A DNA stretch of 64,000 nucleotides from an uncultured Faecalibacterium sp. Lineage in GTDB: Bacteria; Bacillota; Clostridia; Oscillospirales; Ruminococcaceae. Location: contig CAKTEM010000003.1 in the NCBI GenBank assembly GCA_934548045.1, positions 96,363 through 160,362 on the forward strand, given 5' to 3'. Position 1 is the first letter of the stretch. Each line of letters starts with the position of its first letter. Made by a program: the position numbers and the translations under genes. Under the pieces are notes generated by a model. That model was not told the DNA's origin. It worked only from the letters and a program-made list of their open reading frames with translations, and did no database searches. Below are positions 33,741 to 41,900 of the stretch, piece by piece.

Positions 33741-34943
33741 TTAATTCTGGAAATTCAGGGTCGTCGAGCCCATGCTGTTGGACAGAGTGAGTTTGCGAGA
33801 ACCGCTGGAGTGGAACGCTTCGGAGTATTTCTTGCCATCGACGCGCAGGGTTCCGAGGTCGTTCGAGGCATCGACGGCGTAATCTGAAAGGGAGCCGTCC
33901 ACCATCAGCTCGATGGTTCCCATGTCGGTATCAAGGTCGATTTTCTGTGCGCCGGTCAGCAGGCCAATCTTGATATCGCCCATGTCGTTGTCGACCGTGA
34001 AATCATCGGCGTTGACGTTCGAGATAGTGAGGTTTCCCATGCTGAGGTCGATTTCAGCACTTCTGGCATCCAGCGAATCGGCGGTAAAGTTGCCCATATC
34101 AAGTTCAAAATCAGCGGTGTCTGCGGTCAGAGCGTCCGCGGTGCAGTTGCCCATGTCCAGCTCGGCGGTCAGGTCTTTGACCTTGAGACTGCCAAGGCTG
34201 AGGTCGCCCATGTCGAGGGCAACGTCAAGCTTGTCCATCTCAAAGCCCTCGGGCAGATAGATCGTCAGGGTGAATTTATTTTTCATGCCCTTCAGATTGA
34301 AGTTAAGGCCTTTGGGTGCTTTGTAGTTGAAGTAGGAGCTGGACTCATTGAAGACGAAGTCGTTCTCAAACCGGCTGTCACGGTTTTTGTATTCAATGCG
34401 TGCCTCAGTCAGGCCTTTTTCGGTGATGAAATTCACGTCACCGACGTCCAGGTCAATGGTAAGTTTCTTCAGGCGGTCCAGACTGACGGTGAAGGAAGAA
34501 CTGGAACTCGCCGAGCTGTTCTCAACGGCGAGATTGCTGTAAGTCGGAGCGTTCGATGTGCCGGTTTCAATGGTGTTCGCAGTCGTGGTGACGACACGGC
34601 GAAATGGGAGATGGGCTCCGGCAAACGCGAAGCCAGCCACCGCCAGCAGGGCGCAGGCGGCGATAGGTTTCCAATGGGAGCGGTGTTTTTTCACCGGGCG
34701 GCTGGATAAATGATCCGGTTCGCTGGGTACAGAAGGAGCTTCGGCCGGAACAAAGTCCTGATTTTCAAGAATCTTCTGCGCGACCTCTTCGGGGCTTCCC
34801 AGTTCGGCGATCGTCTCCGCTTCCCGGTATTTCCCGGCGGCGTCGAAATACTCGTCGTAATAGTCGAGGGCGTCTCGCCGCTCCGTTTCGGGCAGAGGGG
34901 CCAGAAGCTTCTCAAGAGACTTCATATATTCGGTTCGAGTCAT
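33741..34943 (-). CDS. HAAS (DUF1700)-DUF4097 membrane-anchored protein
   Basis: A 400-residue protein of three parts. Residues 1-65 are a HAAS/DUF1700 domain (YMKSLEKLLAPLPETERRDA, then AELGSPEEVAQKIL), which is typically paired with PadR regulators. A membrane helix follows near residues 95-112 (PIAACALLAVAGFAFAGA). The extracellular remainder is a DUF4097-type beta-helical region in which phrases like LDMGNFTADSL and LDMGDLSLGSL recur about every 20 residues, giving a stacked repeat. It overlaps the PadR gene by 32 bases and is co-expressed with it. It is probably an envelope-stress or surface sensor; the function is not established. Confidence 0.85.
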   Translation of the reverse strand: MTRTEYMKSLEKLLAPLPETERRDALDYYDEYFDAAGKYREAETIAELGSPEEVAQKILENQDFVPAEAPSVPSEPDHLSSRPVKKHRSHWKPIAACALLAVAGFAFAGAHLPFRRVVTTTANTIETGTSNAPTYSNLAVENSSASSSSSFTVSLDRLKKLTIDLDVGDVNFITEKGLTEARIEYKNRDSRFENDFVFNESSSYFNYKAPKGLNFNLKGMKNKFTLTIYLPEGFEMDKLDVALDMGDLSLGSLKVKDLTAELDMGNCTADALTADTADFELDMGNFTADSLDARSAEIDLSMGNLTISNVNADDFTVDNDMGDIKIGLLTGAQKIDLDTDMGTIELMVDGSLSDYAVDASNDLGTLRVDGKKYSEAFHSSGSRKLTLSNSMGSTTLNFQN

Positions 34944-35259
34944 AGTTGTCCTCCTCTAAAAGCTGGTCGATGCTGGCGGCGTACTGCTTCCATTCGGCGC
35001 GGTAGGCGGCCAGCCGTTCCCGGCCGACTTGGGTGATCATGTAGTAGCGGCGGTTCCGACCGTTGGTGGTGGCGTCGTAGACGGTCAGACAGCCGTCTTT
35101 TTGCAGCCGCCGCAGGACGGGATAAAGCGTGGACTCGCTCAGGTCGATGGCCTGTTTGATCTCCTGCGTGATTTTGTAGCCATAGGTTCCATCCGGTTCA
35201 CGGGAGACGACAGACAGCACGATCGAGTCAAGCAACGCCGCACCGGTGGTAAAGTTCAT
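34912..35259 (-). CDS. PadR family transcriptional regulator
   Basis: This 115-residue winged-helix repressor of the PadR family has the recognisable LSESTLYPVLRRLQKDGCL, and GRNRRYYMIT for the wing, followed by a C-terminal dimerisation helix. The ATG at 35259 follows GGAGGC. It is the first gene of a two-gene operon with the HAAS-DUF4097 protein, and a perfect palindrome overlaps the promoter -10 region, so autoregulation is likely. Confidence 0.92.
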   Translation of the reverse strand: MNFTTGAALLDSIVLSVVSREPDGTYGYKITQEIKQAIDLSESTLYPVLRRLQKDGCLTVYDATTNGRNRRYYMITQVGRERLAAYRAEWKQYAASIDQLLEEDNYDSNRIYEVS

Positions 35260-35298
35260 GGTTCTGCCTCCGTTGTGGTTGATATTGAATGATTCTGT

Positions 35299-35331
35299 AT
35301 ATTATATAGCATATAATATTGTAAAAGTCAA
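35299..35331 (-). promoter_or_regulatory. PadR operon promoter with palindromic operator
   Basis: ATATTATAT (35299-35307) and ATATAATAT (35311-35319) form a perfect inverted repeat with a three-base centre. On the minus strand TTGACT (35331-35326) and TATATA (35308-35303) are 17 bases apart, so the palindrome covers the -10 box. Confidence 0.65.
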
Positions 35332-35337
35332 TAGCCC

Positions 35338-35394
35338 TCTCAGTCAACGCCTAACGGCGTTGCCAGCTCCCCCAAAGGGGGAGCCATTGGCAGG
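35338..35394. repeat. compact palindromic intergenic repeat
   Basis: Two adjacent stem-loops: CAACGCC/GGCGTTG (35345-35351 with 35356-35362) and GCTCCCCC/GGGGGAGC (35366-35373 with 35377-35384). The style (CTCAGTCA... then GCTCCC...GGGAGC) is that of short repeats scattered between genes in Oscillospiraceae. The rest of the gap to 35520 holds no recognisable feature. Confidence 0.6.
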
Positions 35395-35521
35395 CCGGGA
35401 AAGTTTCGTGGTAAAAAGTGAACTTCAGTGCCTTGCACTTGGATTTTACAGTGTATAAAATCTTTTTACGGACGGGCAGATTTCCCCTCTCGTTTTTTAC
35501 CCATGTTTTGCACCGGGATGG

Positions 35522-35550
35522 TTTCGGCGTGTGAAAAACTCCGGTAAAAT
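35522..35550 (+). promoter_or_regulatory. possible promoter of the alkaline phosphatase gene
   Basis: TTTCGG (35522-35527), 17-base spacer, TAAAAT (35545-35550). The -35 box is weak. I do not see a clear Pho box. Confidence 0.4.
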
Positions 35551-35616
35551 AAGGCTGTTCCCAAGAGAGAATATGAGAAAGAGCCGTGCGGCTCTGCAAA
35601 AGAGAGGATATTTGCT

Positions 35617-37167
35617 ATGAAAGAGAAGAATCTTACCCGTCGCAGCTTCCTGAAAGCCGGTGCCGTCGCATCTGCCCTCGGCATGATGGCCGCTGCTCCG
35701 GTGGCAGCGAATGCGGCCGCTCCCACTACCGCAAAGCAGGCAGAGGACGAGGAAAACGCTCTGCTGGACTTCAACAAAAAGCCCAAGTACATTTTCCTGT
35801 TCATCGGCGACGGCATGGGTACCGCACAGATCCAGTCTGCTCGTTTTTATAAAGGTACCGTAGAGAACAATGGTGCCATCACCGAAGCCGACCTCAGTTT
35901 TACCTCTTTCCCCGAAGTCGGCAGCGTGACGACCTACGACAGCACATCTTTCTGCCCGGACTCCGCTTCGACCGCAACTTCCATCGCCACCGGCCACAAG
36001 ACCGAGAGCGGCGTTATCAACATGTGTCCGTGGACACGCGATGTGCCGTATGAGACCATCGCTGAGAAACTTCACAAGCAGAAGGGCTACAAGGTCGGCG
36101 TGGTGTCCTCGGTCAACATCGACCACGCCACCCCGGCAGCATTTTACGCTCACCAGAACAGCCGCAAGAACTACTATCAGATCGGCGTCGAGCTGGCAAA
36201 TTCCGGCTTTGAGTATTTCGCAGGCGGCGAGTTCCAGAAAGTGAACGGCGACGGCACCGGCCCCAACAACCACGAGGTCGCGGCACAGGCCGGTTACAAT
36301 GTCGTCACCACGCAGGCTGATGCCGCTGCTCTGACTGCCGGTGCAGGCAAGACCCTCATCATCGCCGAGACGCTGGCCGACGGCAAAGCCATGAACTACG
36401 CAATGGATGCCGCCGCTGGCGAGTGGCAGCTGACCGATTACGTCAAGAAGGGCATCGAGCTGCTGAACAACAAAAAGGGCTTCTTCCTGATGACCGAGTC
36501 CGGTAAAATCGACTGGGCCTGCCACGCAAACGACGCCGCTGCTTCCATCCACGATGTGCTGGAGATGAGCAACGCGGTGCAGGCAGCAGAGGAATTCTAC
36601 AACGCTCATCCGCATGAGACGCTGATCCTCGTCACCGCCGACCACGAGACCGGCGGCATGGGCATCGGCTACAAGACCACCAACTATGACACATTCCTCA
36701 CCAACCTGACCCACCAGAAGATGTCTTACGCAAAGTTTGATTCGACCTATGTGCAGGGCTATATCGCAAACAAGACTCCCTTCGAGACCGCAATGGTCGA
36801 CGTCAAGACCGCGTTCGGCCTGACCCTGCCCTCTGACCCGGATGCAGCCAACGCAGGCAAGCTGCTCCTGACCGATTACGAGGTCGAAAATCTGCGCAAG
36901 GCCTACGAGCGCACCCTTGAGGTCGGCTCCTCTTCCCAGAGCAAGATGAGTCAGGAGGATTACGAGCTGTACGGTACTTACATCCCGTTCTCGATGGCGG
37001 TCTGCCACACCATCAACCACAAGTCCGGCATGGACCATACCACCTACGCCCACACCGGCGCGTCGGTCAACATCTATGCAAAGGGCGTCGGCGCGGAGAA
37101 GTTCCGCGGCGTGTTCGATAACACCGAGATCTTCCATAAGCTGGCAGAGCTGACGAACGTGCAGTAA
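35617..37167 (+). CDS. secreted alkaline phosphatase (PhoA family)
   Basis: This 516-residue exported enzyme releases phosphate from phosphomonoesters. The N-terminus has a twin-arginine motif (LTRRSFLKAG) and a cleavable hydrophobic stretch ending near AANAAA, so export by the Tat route is likely, consistent with a metalloenzyme folded before export. Active-site elements appear in order: FLFIGDGMG (metal Asp), CPDSASTATSIATG (nucleophilic Ser), TESGKIDW and CHANDAA (metal ligands), LVTADHETGGM and GMDHTTYAHTG (zinc His residues). ATG 35617 follows AGAGAGGA. It is monocistronic with a terminator. Confidence 0.93.
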   Translation: MKEKNLTRRSFLKAGAVASALGMMAAAPVAANAAAPTTAKQAEDEENALLDFNKKPKYIFLFIGDGMGTAQIQSARFYKGTVENNGAITEADLSFTSFPEVGSVTTYDSTSFCPDSASTATSIATGHKTESGVINMCPWTRDVPYETIAEKLHKQKGYKVGVVSSVNIDHATPAAFYAHQNSRKNYYQIGVELANSGFEYFAGGEFQKVNGDGTGPNNHEVAAQAGYNVVTTQADAAALTAGAGKTLIIAETLADGKAMNYAMDAAAGEWQLTDYVKKGIELLNNKKGFFLMTESGKIDWACHANDAAASIHDVLEMSNAVQAAEEFYNAHPHETLILVTADHETGGMGIGYKTTNYDTFLTNLTHQKMSYAKFDSTYVQGYIANKTPFETAMVDVKTAFGLTLPSDPDAANAGKLLLTDYEVENLRKAYERTLEVGSSSQSKMSQEDYELYGTYIPFSMAVCHTINHKSGMDHTTYAHTGASVNIYAKGVGAEKFRGVFDNTEIFHKLAELTNVQ

Positions 37168-37187
37168 ACCGCGCGATAACGAAAAGA

Positions 37188-37220
37188 GCAGAGCTTTCCG
37201 TGACGAAAGCTCTGCCTTTT
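37188..37220 (+). terminator. terminator after the alkaline phosphatase gene
   Basis: GCAGAGCTTTC (37188-37198) pairs with GAAAGCTCTGC (37205-37215), followed by CTTTTT. It can also serve the converging mscL gene. Confidence 0.85.
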
Positions 37221-37237
37221 TGCTGTTTGAAAAGAAA

Positions 37238-37687
37238 TCAGTCGTTGATCTCGGGGAAGCCTTCCAGCTTGGAAGTGCAGTGAGGGCAGCGGACAGCCTT
37301 GATGGCGATCTCGCTCTGGCAGTAGGGGCAGACCTTGGTGGTGGGAGCTGCCGGTGCCGGTTCTTCCTTCTTCTTGTTGAAGAAGGCGTTGAACGCCTTC
37401 AGCACGGTGAAGAGGACGAACGCCACGATGAGGAAGTTGATAATGGCGTTGATGAACGAGCCGATGCCGATGCCGACATCACCGATCTGAATGACGACAT
37501 CCGAGAAATCTGCGTTGAAGAACAGGCCGATGAGAGGTGAGATGATATCGCCGACCAGAGAGTTCACGATCGCCGTGAACGCCGAGCCGACGACCACACC
37601 GACTGCCATGTCCAGAACGTTGCCGCGCATGGCAAACGCTTTGAATTCTTCAAAGAATTTCTTGATGCCCTTGATTTCCTTTTCCAT
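37238..37687 (-). CDS. mscL: large-conductance mechanosensitive channel with C-terminal zinc ribbon
   Basis: A channel of about 149 residues that opens under membrane tension to release solutes during osmotic downshock. The N-terminal part is typical MscL: amphipathic helix FFEEFKAFAMRGNVLDMAVGV, first membrane helix, an extracellular loop, and second helix INFLIVAFVLFTVLKAFNAFF. The C-terminus differs from the usual short helix. After a Pro/Ala linker it carries CPYCQSEIAIKAVRCPHC, a four-Cys zinc ribbon. I use ATG 37687; a TTG six bases upstream at 37693 has a better distance from AGGAG and could be the true start. Confidence 0.92.
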   Translation of the reverse strand: MEKEIKGIKKFFEEFKAFAMRGNVLDMAVGVVVGSAFTAIVNSLVGDIISPLIGLFFNADFSDVVIQIGDVGIGIGSFINAIINFLIVAFVLFTVLKAFNAFFNKKKEEPAPAAPTTKVCPYCQSEIAIKAVRCPHCTSKLEGFPEIND

Positions 37688-37740
37688 AACCAATACCGCT
37701 CCTTTTATGCCCGGATGGGCTGTTTGTTCTATACTATAAT

Positions 37741-37769
37741 ATAATAGCGAATCTGAAAAGTTCAGTCAA
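37741..37769 (-). promoter_or_regulatory. promoter of mscL
   Basis: Minus strand: TTGACT (37769-37764), 17-base spacer, TATTAT (37746-37741). Confidence 0.65.
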
Positions 37770-37837
37770 GCTAAAAGGATAGCACGGAGCCCGGCGGCAT
37801 TATGAGAAAACAGGAAAAGCTGACCGATATGCCAAAG

Positions 37838-37900
37838 GCTCTCCCTTTGACAGACTCCCTCCGGCCGGAGGGAGATGTCGCAAAGCGACAAAGGGAGGAC
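37838..37900. repeat. compact palindromic intergenic repeat
   Basis: An outer stem CTCCCTTTG/CAAAGGGAG encloses a perfect 20-base palindrome (37855-37874, CTCCCTCCGG and its complement) and a hairpin TGTCGC-AAA-GCGACA. It resembles the repeat at 35338 in style and lies after the M3 peptidase gene, where it may also stop transcription. Confidence 0.65.
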
Positions 37901-37931
37901 AAGCTGGACGCGAAGCGGCCTGAGTGGGCTA

Positions 37932-39623
37932 TCAGACCTGATGCGCGGCGATCCACTGGCCCATCTGCTGAGCGATGGCCTTGATGCTGCCATCGGTGAA
38001 GGGAACCTTCAGGCCGGCGGTCTCGCACAGCTCGGTGTAACTTGCCAGACCAGCACGGCGCACCAGACGCAGATAACGCTCCCATGCGTCCTTGTGGTCT
38101 TTCAGGCTCAGCAGGAAGAACTGCAGCGCGGCCATGGTGGACAGGCAGTAGTCGATATAATAGAACGGGCACTCGTAGATGTGGAGCTGACGCTGCCAGC
38201 CGGCACCACGGCCATAGAAGGGCAGGTTGTCGAAGTCGATCCACGGACGGTACTTGTGTTCCAGCTCCAGCCAGACCTGATTGCGCTCATCGGGGGTCAG
38301 GTCGGGGTTCTGGTACATCTTGTGCTGGAACTCGTCCACGATGCAGCCATAAGCGAGGAAGAGGAAGCTGTCCTCGGCGTGGAGCAGGGCATACTTTTCA
38401 GTGTCCTTGCCGAAGAGCAGGTGGTGCCACGGAGCGGTCAGAAACTCCATCGCCATCGAGTGAATTTCTGCGCTCTCCATGCCCGGGCACTCGAGATCTG
38501 CCGGAACTTTCGGGTTCCGCTCGGCGACATAGCCCTCGAACGCATGGCCGCACTCATGGGTCAGAACATCGACGTCGGCAGAAGTGCCGTTCCAGTTGGC
38601 GAAGATGAAGGGAGCCTTATAGCTGGGCAGGCTGGTCATATAGCCGCCGGACATCTTGCCGGGGCGGCTCTCGACGTCGAACAGCTCGTTGTCCTGCATG
38701 AAGTCGATGAACTCGGCGGTTTCGGGGCTGAGTTCGTGGTACATGGTGCGCGCTGCAGCCATCCGGGCGTCGTAGCCCTCGATGGGCTTAGGGTTGCCAT
38801 CCTTAAAGGAAACGGGCAGGTCGGCAAAGGTCAGATGCTCGATGCCGGTACGCTTTTTGCGCAGCTCAATGACCTTTTTCAGTTCGGGGACCACATCGTT
38901 GGCGACCTGATCCCGGAATTTCTGGATCTCCTCCGGGCCGTAGCCGATACGGTTCATCCGGACATAGGACAGTTCGCTGTAATCGTGGTAACCCATGATC
39001 TTAGCCTGCGCGTTCAGGTTCTTGACGATCTGGGTGTAGAGGCTGTCCAGTTCATCGCGGTGAGCATCAAAATAGGAAGCCTCGGCCTCGTATGCGCCGC
39101 GGCGGATGGCCGGGTCGGTGCTTTCTTTGTAGGGGCCGAGCTGAGGGATGGTGAGCTTTTTGCCGTCGAACTCGACCAGTGCGCCGCCGTAGACCTGCTG
39201 ATACTTGCTGACGAGGGCGTTGTACTCCTTCTGTAGGTCGATGGTGCGCTCGTCCATGCTCAGGACGGCGTTCTTCATGCCGGCAACACAGGTGGTACCG
39301 AACGCTTTTGTCAGGGCATCAACATGCGGATTCGAGAGGAAGGCGCGGCTGATCTCGGTGCTTGCGTTGGAAATGGCCGGGCTGTTTTCATCGAAAAAGT
39401 CCTGCTCCGCTTTCCAGTAAGCATCACGGGTGTCGCAGGTGTAGTGGATGTTTGCCAGATTCGCGGCGGTGTTGTAATCCGCGAACGCATGGCTCTGCTC
39501 ATAGTAGACGTCGACGATCTCTTCGTCGCTGGCGGCAGCGGCGGCTTTGGCGGCCAGCTCCTTGCAGCGAGTCAGCAGGGCGTCGATGTCGGGCCGGGTA
39601 TAGGTCATCTCATTGAATTTCAT
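37932..39623 (-). CDS. M3 family oligoendopeptidase (PepF-like)
   Basis: This 563-residue cytoplasmic zinc metallopeptidase of family M3 cleaves oligopeptides. The active-site motif VDVLTHECGHAFEGYV gives HExxH with the downstream Glu in MESAEIHSMAMEF as third ligand. The helical N-terminal half and the C-terminal YIDYCLS...AALQFF region match the family's PepF/oligoendopeptidase branch, whose usual length is about 560-600. ATG 39623 has GGAAAGGA upstream; the frame stays open to 39656 but without a better site. It is monocistronic, with a strong promoter just upstream. Confidence 0.92.
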   Translation of the reverse strand: MKFNEMTYTRPDIDALLTRCKELAAKAAAAASDEEIVDVYYEQSHAFADYNTAANLANIHYTCDTRDAYWKAEQDFFDENSPAISNASTEISRAFLSNPHVDALTKAFGTTCVAGMKNAVLSMDERTIDLQKEYNALVSKYQQVYGGALVEFDGKKLTIPQLGPYKESTDPAIRRGAYEAEASYFDAHRDELDSLYTQIVKNLNAQAKIMGYHDYSELSYVRMNRIGYGPEEIQKFRDQVANDVVPELKKVIELRKKRTGIEHLTFADLPVSFKDGNPKPIEGYDARMAAARTMYHELSPETAEFIDFMQDNELFDVESRPGKMSGGYMTSLPSYKAPFIFANWNGTSADVDVLTHECGHAFEGYVAERNPKVPADLECPGMESAEIHSMAMEFLTAPWHHLLFGKDTEKYALLHAEDSFLFLAYGCIVDEFQHKMYQNPDLTPDERNQVWLELEHKYRPWIDFDNLPFYGRGAGWQRQLHIYECPFYYIDYCLSTMAALQFFLLSLKDHKDAWERYLRLVRRAGLASYTELCETAGLKVPFTDGSIKAIAQQMGQWIAAHQV

Positions 39624-39668
39624 AGAGAAGAAGTCCTTTCCGGGGAAGATCCCCACAGTGTTAGTTCC

Positions 39669-39697
39669 ATCTTATCACGCATGTCTCTTACAGTCAA
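39669..39697 (-). promoter_or_regulatory. promoter of the M3 peptidase gene
   Basis: Minus strand: TTGACT (39697-39692), 17-base spacer, TAAGAT (39674-39669). Confidence 0.65.
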
Positions 39698-39760
39698 CGG
39701 GATTGTGAATACTCCATAAAAACCAGCGAAACTTTTTAGGAAAGATGTCACAACCTGCGA

Positions 39761-39789
39761 TTGAAAGAGGACGAAAAAAAGCATATAAT
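39761..39789 (+). promoter_or_regulatory. promoter of the folT-folC transcript
   Basis: TTGAAA (39761-39766), 17-base spacer, consensus TATAAT (39784-39789), directly before the tetrahydrofolate riboswitch. Confidence 0.75.
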
Positions 39790-39800
39790 GAAATCATCAA

Positions 39801-39895
39801 CAGAGTAAGACCACGCGCGTTAAGTGCCGCATCAACGGGGAGTTGTGCTGCGGACGAAGGAAAGCGAAGCCGCGGTGCGTGGTCTGCATCCCGCT
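39801..39895 (+). promoter_or_regulatory. tetrahydrofolate (THF) riboswitch
   Basis: The conserved pieces of the THF class are present in order: AGAGTA, a 5' strand GACCACGC, the invariant GCGTTAAGTG, a variable hairpin (CCGC...TGCGG), CGAAG, and GCCGCGGTGCGTGGTCTGCATCC. In this last piece GCGTGGTC pairs back to GACCACGC and CTGCATCC is the conserved 3' element. The genes controlled, a folate transporter component and folylpolyglutamate synthase, are the classic targets. The terminator downstream implies an OFF switch at high folate. Confidence 0.93.
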
Positions 39896-39961
39896 GCTGC
39901 ATGGACTTGGGTGCAGGCGAGACCGTCTGCGGTCTCGGTTGGAAGTGAAACTTGTTGGATT

Positions 39962-40006
39962 CACGCCCTCCTTTGTGCGGTTTGTCACACAGGGAGGGTG
40001 TTTTTG
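39962..40006 (+). terminator. terminator of the THF riboswitch
   Basis: CACGCCCTCCTTTGTG pairs imperfectly with CACACAGGGAGGGTG and is followed by TTTTTG. An earlier hairpin GAGACCG/CGGTCTC lies between aptamer and terminator. Confidence 0.75.
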
Positions 40007-40048
40007 TTTGCCCTCCCGTGGTTATCCTTTCCTGGGAGGACAATTGAT

Positions 40049-40561
40049 ATGAAAAACTCGAAAAATTCTGTCCGCACGCTCACCCTGCTGGCCCTGCTCA
40101 TTGCGATGAGCATCGTGTTCAGCCGGGTGCTGAGCATCTCCACCGGCTTTGTCCGGTTCAACCTCGGCAGTCTGCCGGTGCTGCTGGCGGCCATCTTCTT
40201 TGGCCCGGGAGCCGGTTTTGTGGTCGGCGCGCTGGCGGATATGATCGGCGGTCTGCTGTCCGGTTACGCCATCAATCCGCTCATCACGCTGGGCGCAGGC
40301 TCCATCGGCCTTGTGGCCGGTTATCTCTGGCAGAAGCTGCCGGAACTGCGCCTCGGCCTGCGGCTGCAGATCAGCGTCGTGGCGGCGCATATCGTCGGCT
40401 CCGTCATCATCAACTCGCTGGCACTCCGCATTTTTTACGGCTATGCGTGGAGCATCCTGCTTACCCGTATCCCGAACGCACTGGTCCTCAGCGCGGTGAA
40501 CACCGTCCTCATCCGCATCCTGATGGAGAACCGGGCGGTGCGCAATGCCATCGGAAAGTAA
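40049..40561 (+). CDS. folT: ECF transporter S component for folate (FolT)
   Basis: This 170-residue membrane protein of the folate-specific S-component family captures folate for the shared energy-coupling (ECF) module encoded elsewhere. It has about six hydrophobic segments, with conserved FNLGSLPVLLAAIFFGPGAGFVVGALADM near the N-terminus and the small-residue helix ALLIAMSIVFSRVLSI that contacts the T subunit. ATG 40049 follows TGGGAGGAC. The upstream THF riboswitch and the adjacent folC gene fix the substrate as folate. Confidence 0.92.
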   Translation: MKNSKNSVRTLTLLALLIAMSIVFSRVLSISTGFVRFNLGSLPVLLAAIFFGPGAGFVVGALADMIGGLLSGYAINPLITLGAGSIGLVAGYLWQKLPELRLGLRLQISVVAAHIVGSVIINSLALRIFYGYAWSILLTRIPNALVLSAVNTVLIRILMENRAVRNAIGK

Positions 40562-40573
40562 GAAGGAAAAACT

Positions 40574-41845
40574 ATGAATTACGAATCTGCGATGGAATAT
40601 ATCCATGCGGTGCAGTGGGGCGGACATAAACCCGGCCTGACGCGCACCCGTACCCTGCTGGCAGCACTGGGCGACCCACACAAGCAGCTGAAATTCGTCC
40701 ATGTGGCCGGTACCAACGGCAAGGGCAGCACGGCGGCAATGCTGGCGTCCTGTCTCCGGGCGGCTGGCTATCATGTGGGCCTGTATACCTCGCCCTTCAT
40801 CAACCGCTTTAACGAGCGAATTCAGGTAGACGGAGAACAAATTAGTGATGACGAGCTGGTGCGGCTGGTGGAAAAAATCAAGCCTGCCGCCGACGCCATG
40901 ACCGACGTGCCGACCGAGTTCGAGATCATCACGGCACTGGGGATGCTCTATTTTGCCGAGAAGAAGTGCGACATCGTGGTGCTGGAAGTGGGCCTTGGCG
41001 GTACGCTGGACTCGACTAATATCATCGACGCGCCGGAGTGCGCCGTCATCACGGCACTGGGAATGGACCATGTGAAAGAGCTTGGCCCCACTATCGCGGA
41101 TATCGCGTCAGCAAAGGCTGGCATTATCAAAGAGGGCCGTCCGGTCGTCAGCTACGGCGGCGTACCCGAGGCCGATGCTGTCATCGAGAAAAAGGCGGCA
41201 GAAATGCACGCGCCGCTGACGGTCGTGGATTTCAACAAACTGCGGTACGATGGTGGAAATCTCGATGAAGTGACGTTCGATTTTGATAGTCTAAATGGGG
41301 TCAAGCTTCCGCTCATCGGCAGTTATCAGCCCAAAAACGCCGCTGTCGCCATCACGACCCTGCGTGTTCTGCGAGAAAACGGCTGGAACATCCCGGAGGA
41401 TGCGATTCGGCAGGGTCTGGAAACGGTCAGCTGGCCGGGCCGGTTTGAGCTATTGCGCCATGCACCGGCGTTCCTTCTGGACGGCAGTCACAACGCCCAC
41501 GGGATGCGCGCGACGGTGCAGAGTCTGCGCGACCGCTTTCCGGGCGAAAAATTCGTCTTCCTCGTCAGCATCATGGCGGATAAGGATGTGAGCGAGATGC
41601 TGGCCCTGCTGGAACCGCTGGCAAAGCAGTTCGTGACCGTGGCGGCGCATACGCCCCGTGCAATGCCGGCCGAGACGCTGGCAGAACAGATCCGGGCGGC
41701 AGGCTTTGCGGCGGAAGCGGCACCGACCATTGAAGCCGGTGTTGCCCGTGCGCTGGAATTGGGCGGAGACGGCCCGGTCTGCGCACTGGGAACACTCTAT
41801 TTTTCCGGTGATGTCCGGCAGGTGTTTGAAAAGCTGACCCACTGA
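40574..41845 (+). CDS. folC: bifunctional folylpolyglutamate synthase / dihydrofolate synthase
   Basis: This 423-residue cytoplasmic ligase adds glutamate to folates, retaining imported folate in the cell, and may also make dihydrofolate from dihydropteroate. Mur-ligase fold landmarks are the ATP loop HVAGTNGKGSTAAM near residue 40, YTSPFINRFNERI (the folate-binding part), EVGLGGTLDSTN, and DGSHNAHG in the C-terminal domain. It starts 12 bases after folT behind AAGAAGG and shares the THF riboswitch. Confidence 0.94.
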   Translation: MNYESAMEYIHAVQWGGHKPGLTRTRTLLAALGDPHKQLKFVHVAGTNGKGSTAAMLASCLRAAGYHVGLYTSPFINRFNERIQVDGEQISDDELVRLVEKIKPAADAMTDVPTEFEIITALGMLYFAEKKCDIVVLEVGLGGTLDSTNIIDAPECAVITALGMDHVKELGPTIADIASAKAGIIKEGRPVVSYGGVPEADAVIEKKAAEMHAPLTVVDFNKLRYDGGNLDEVTFDFDSLNGVKLPLIGSYQPKNAAVAITTLRVLRENGWNIPEDAIRQGLETVSWPGRFELLRHAPAFLLDGSHNAHGMRATVQSLRDRFPGEKFVFLVSIMADKDVSEMLALLEPLAKQFVTVAAHTPRAMPAETLAEQIRAAGFAAEAAPTIEAGVARALELGGDGPVCALGTLYFSGDVRQVFEKLTH

Positions 41846-41858
41846 AAAAAGTAAAAGA

Positions 41859-41900
41859 AAAAGCGATGACCCGGTGCAGGATGGGTCATCGCTTTTCTTG
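41859..41900 (+). terminator. terminator of folT-folC
   Basis: A perfect 14-bp stem (41859-41872 with 41883-41896) with flanking A and T runs. Confidence 0.88.
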
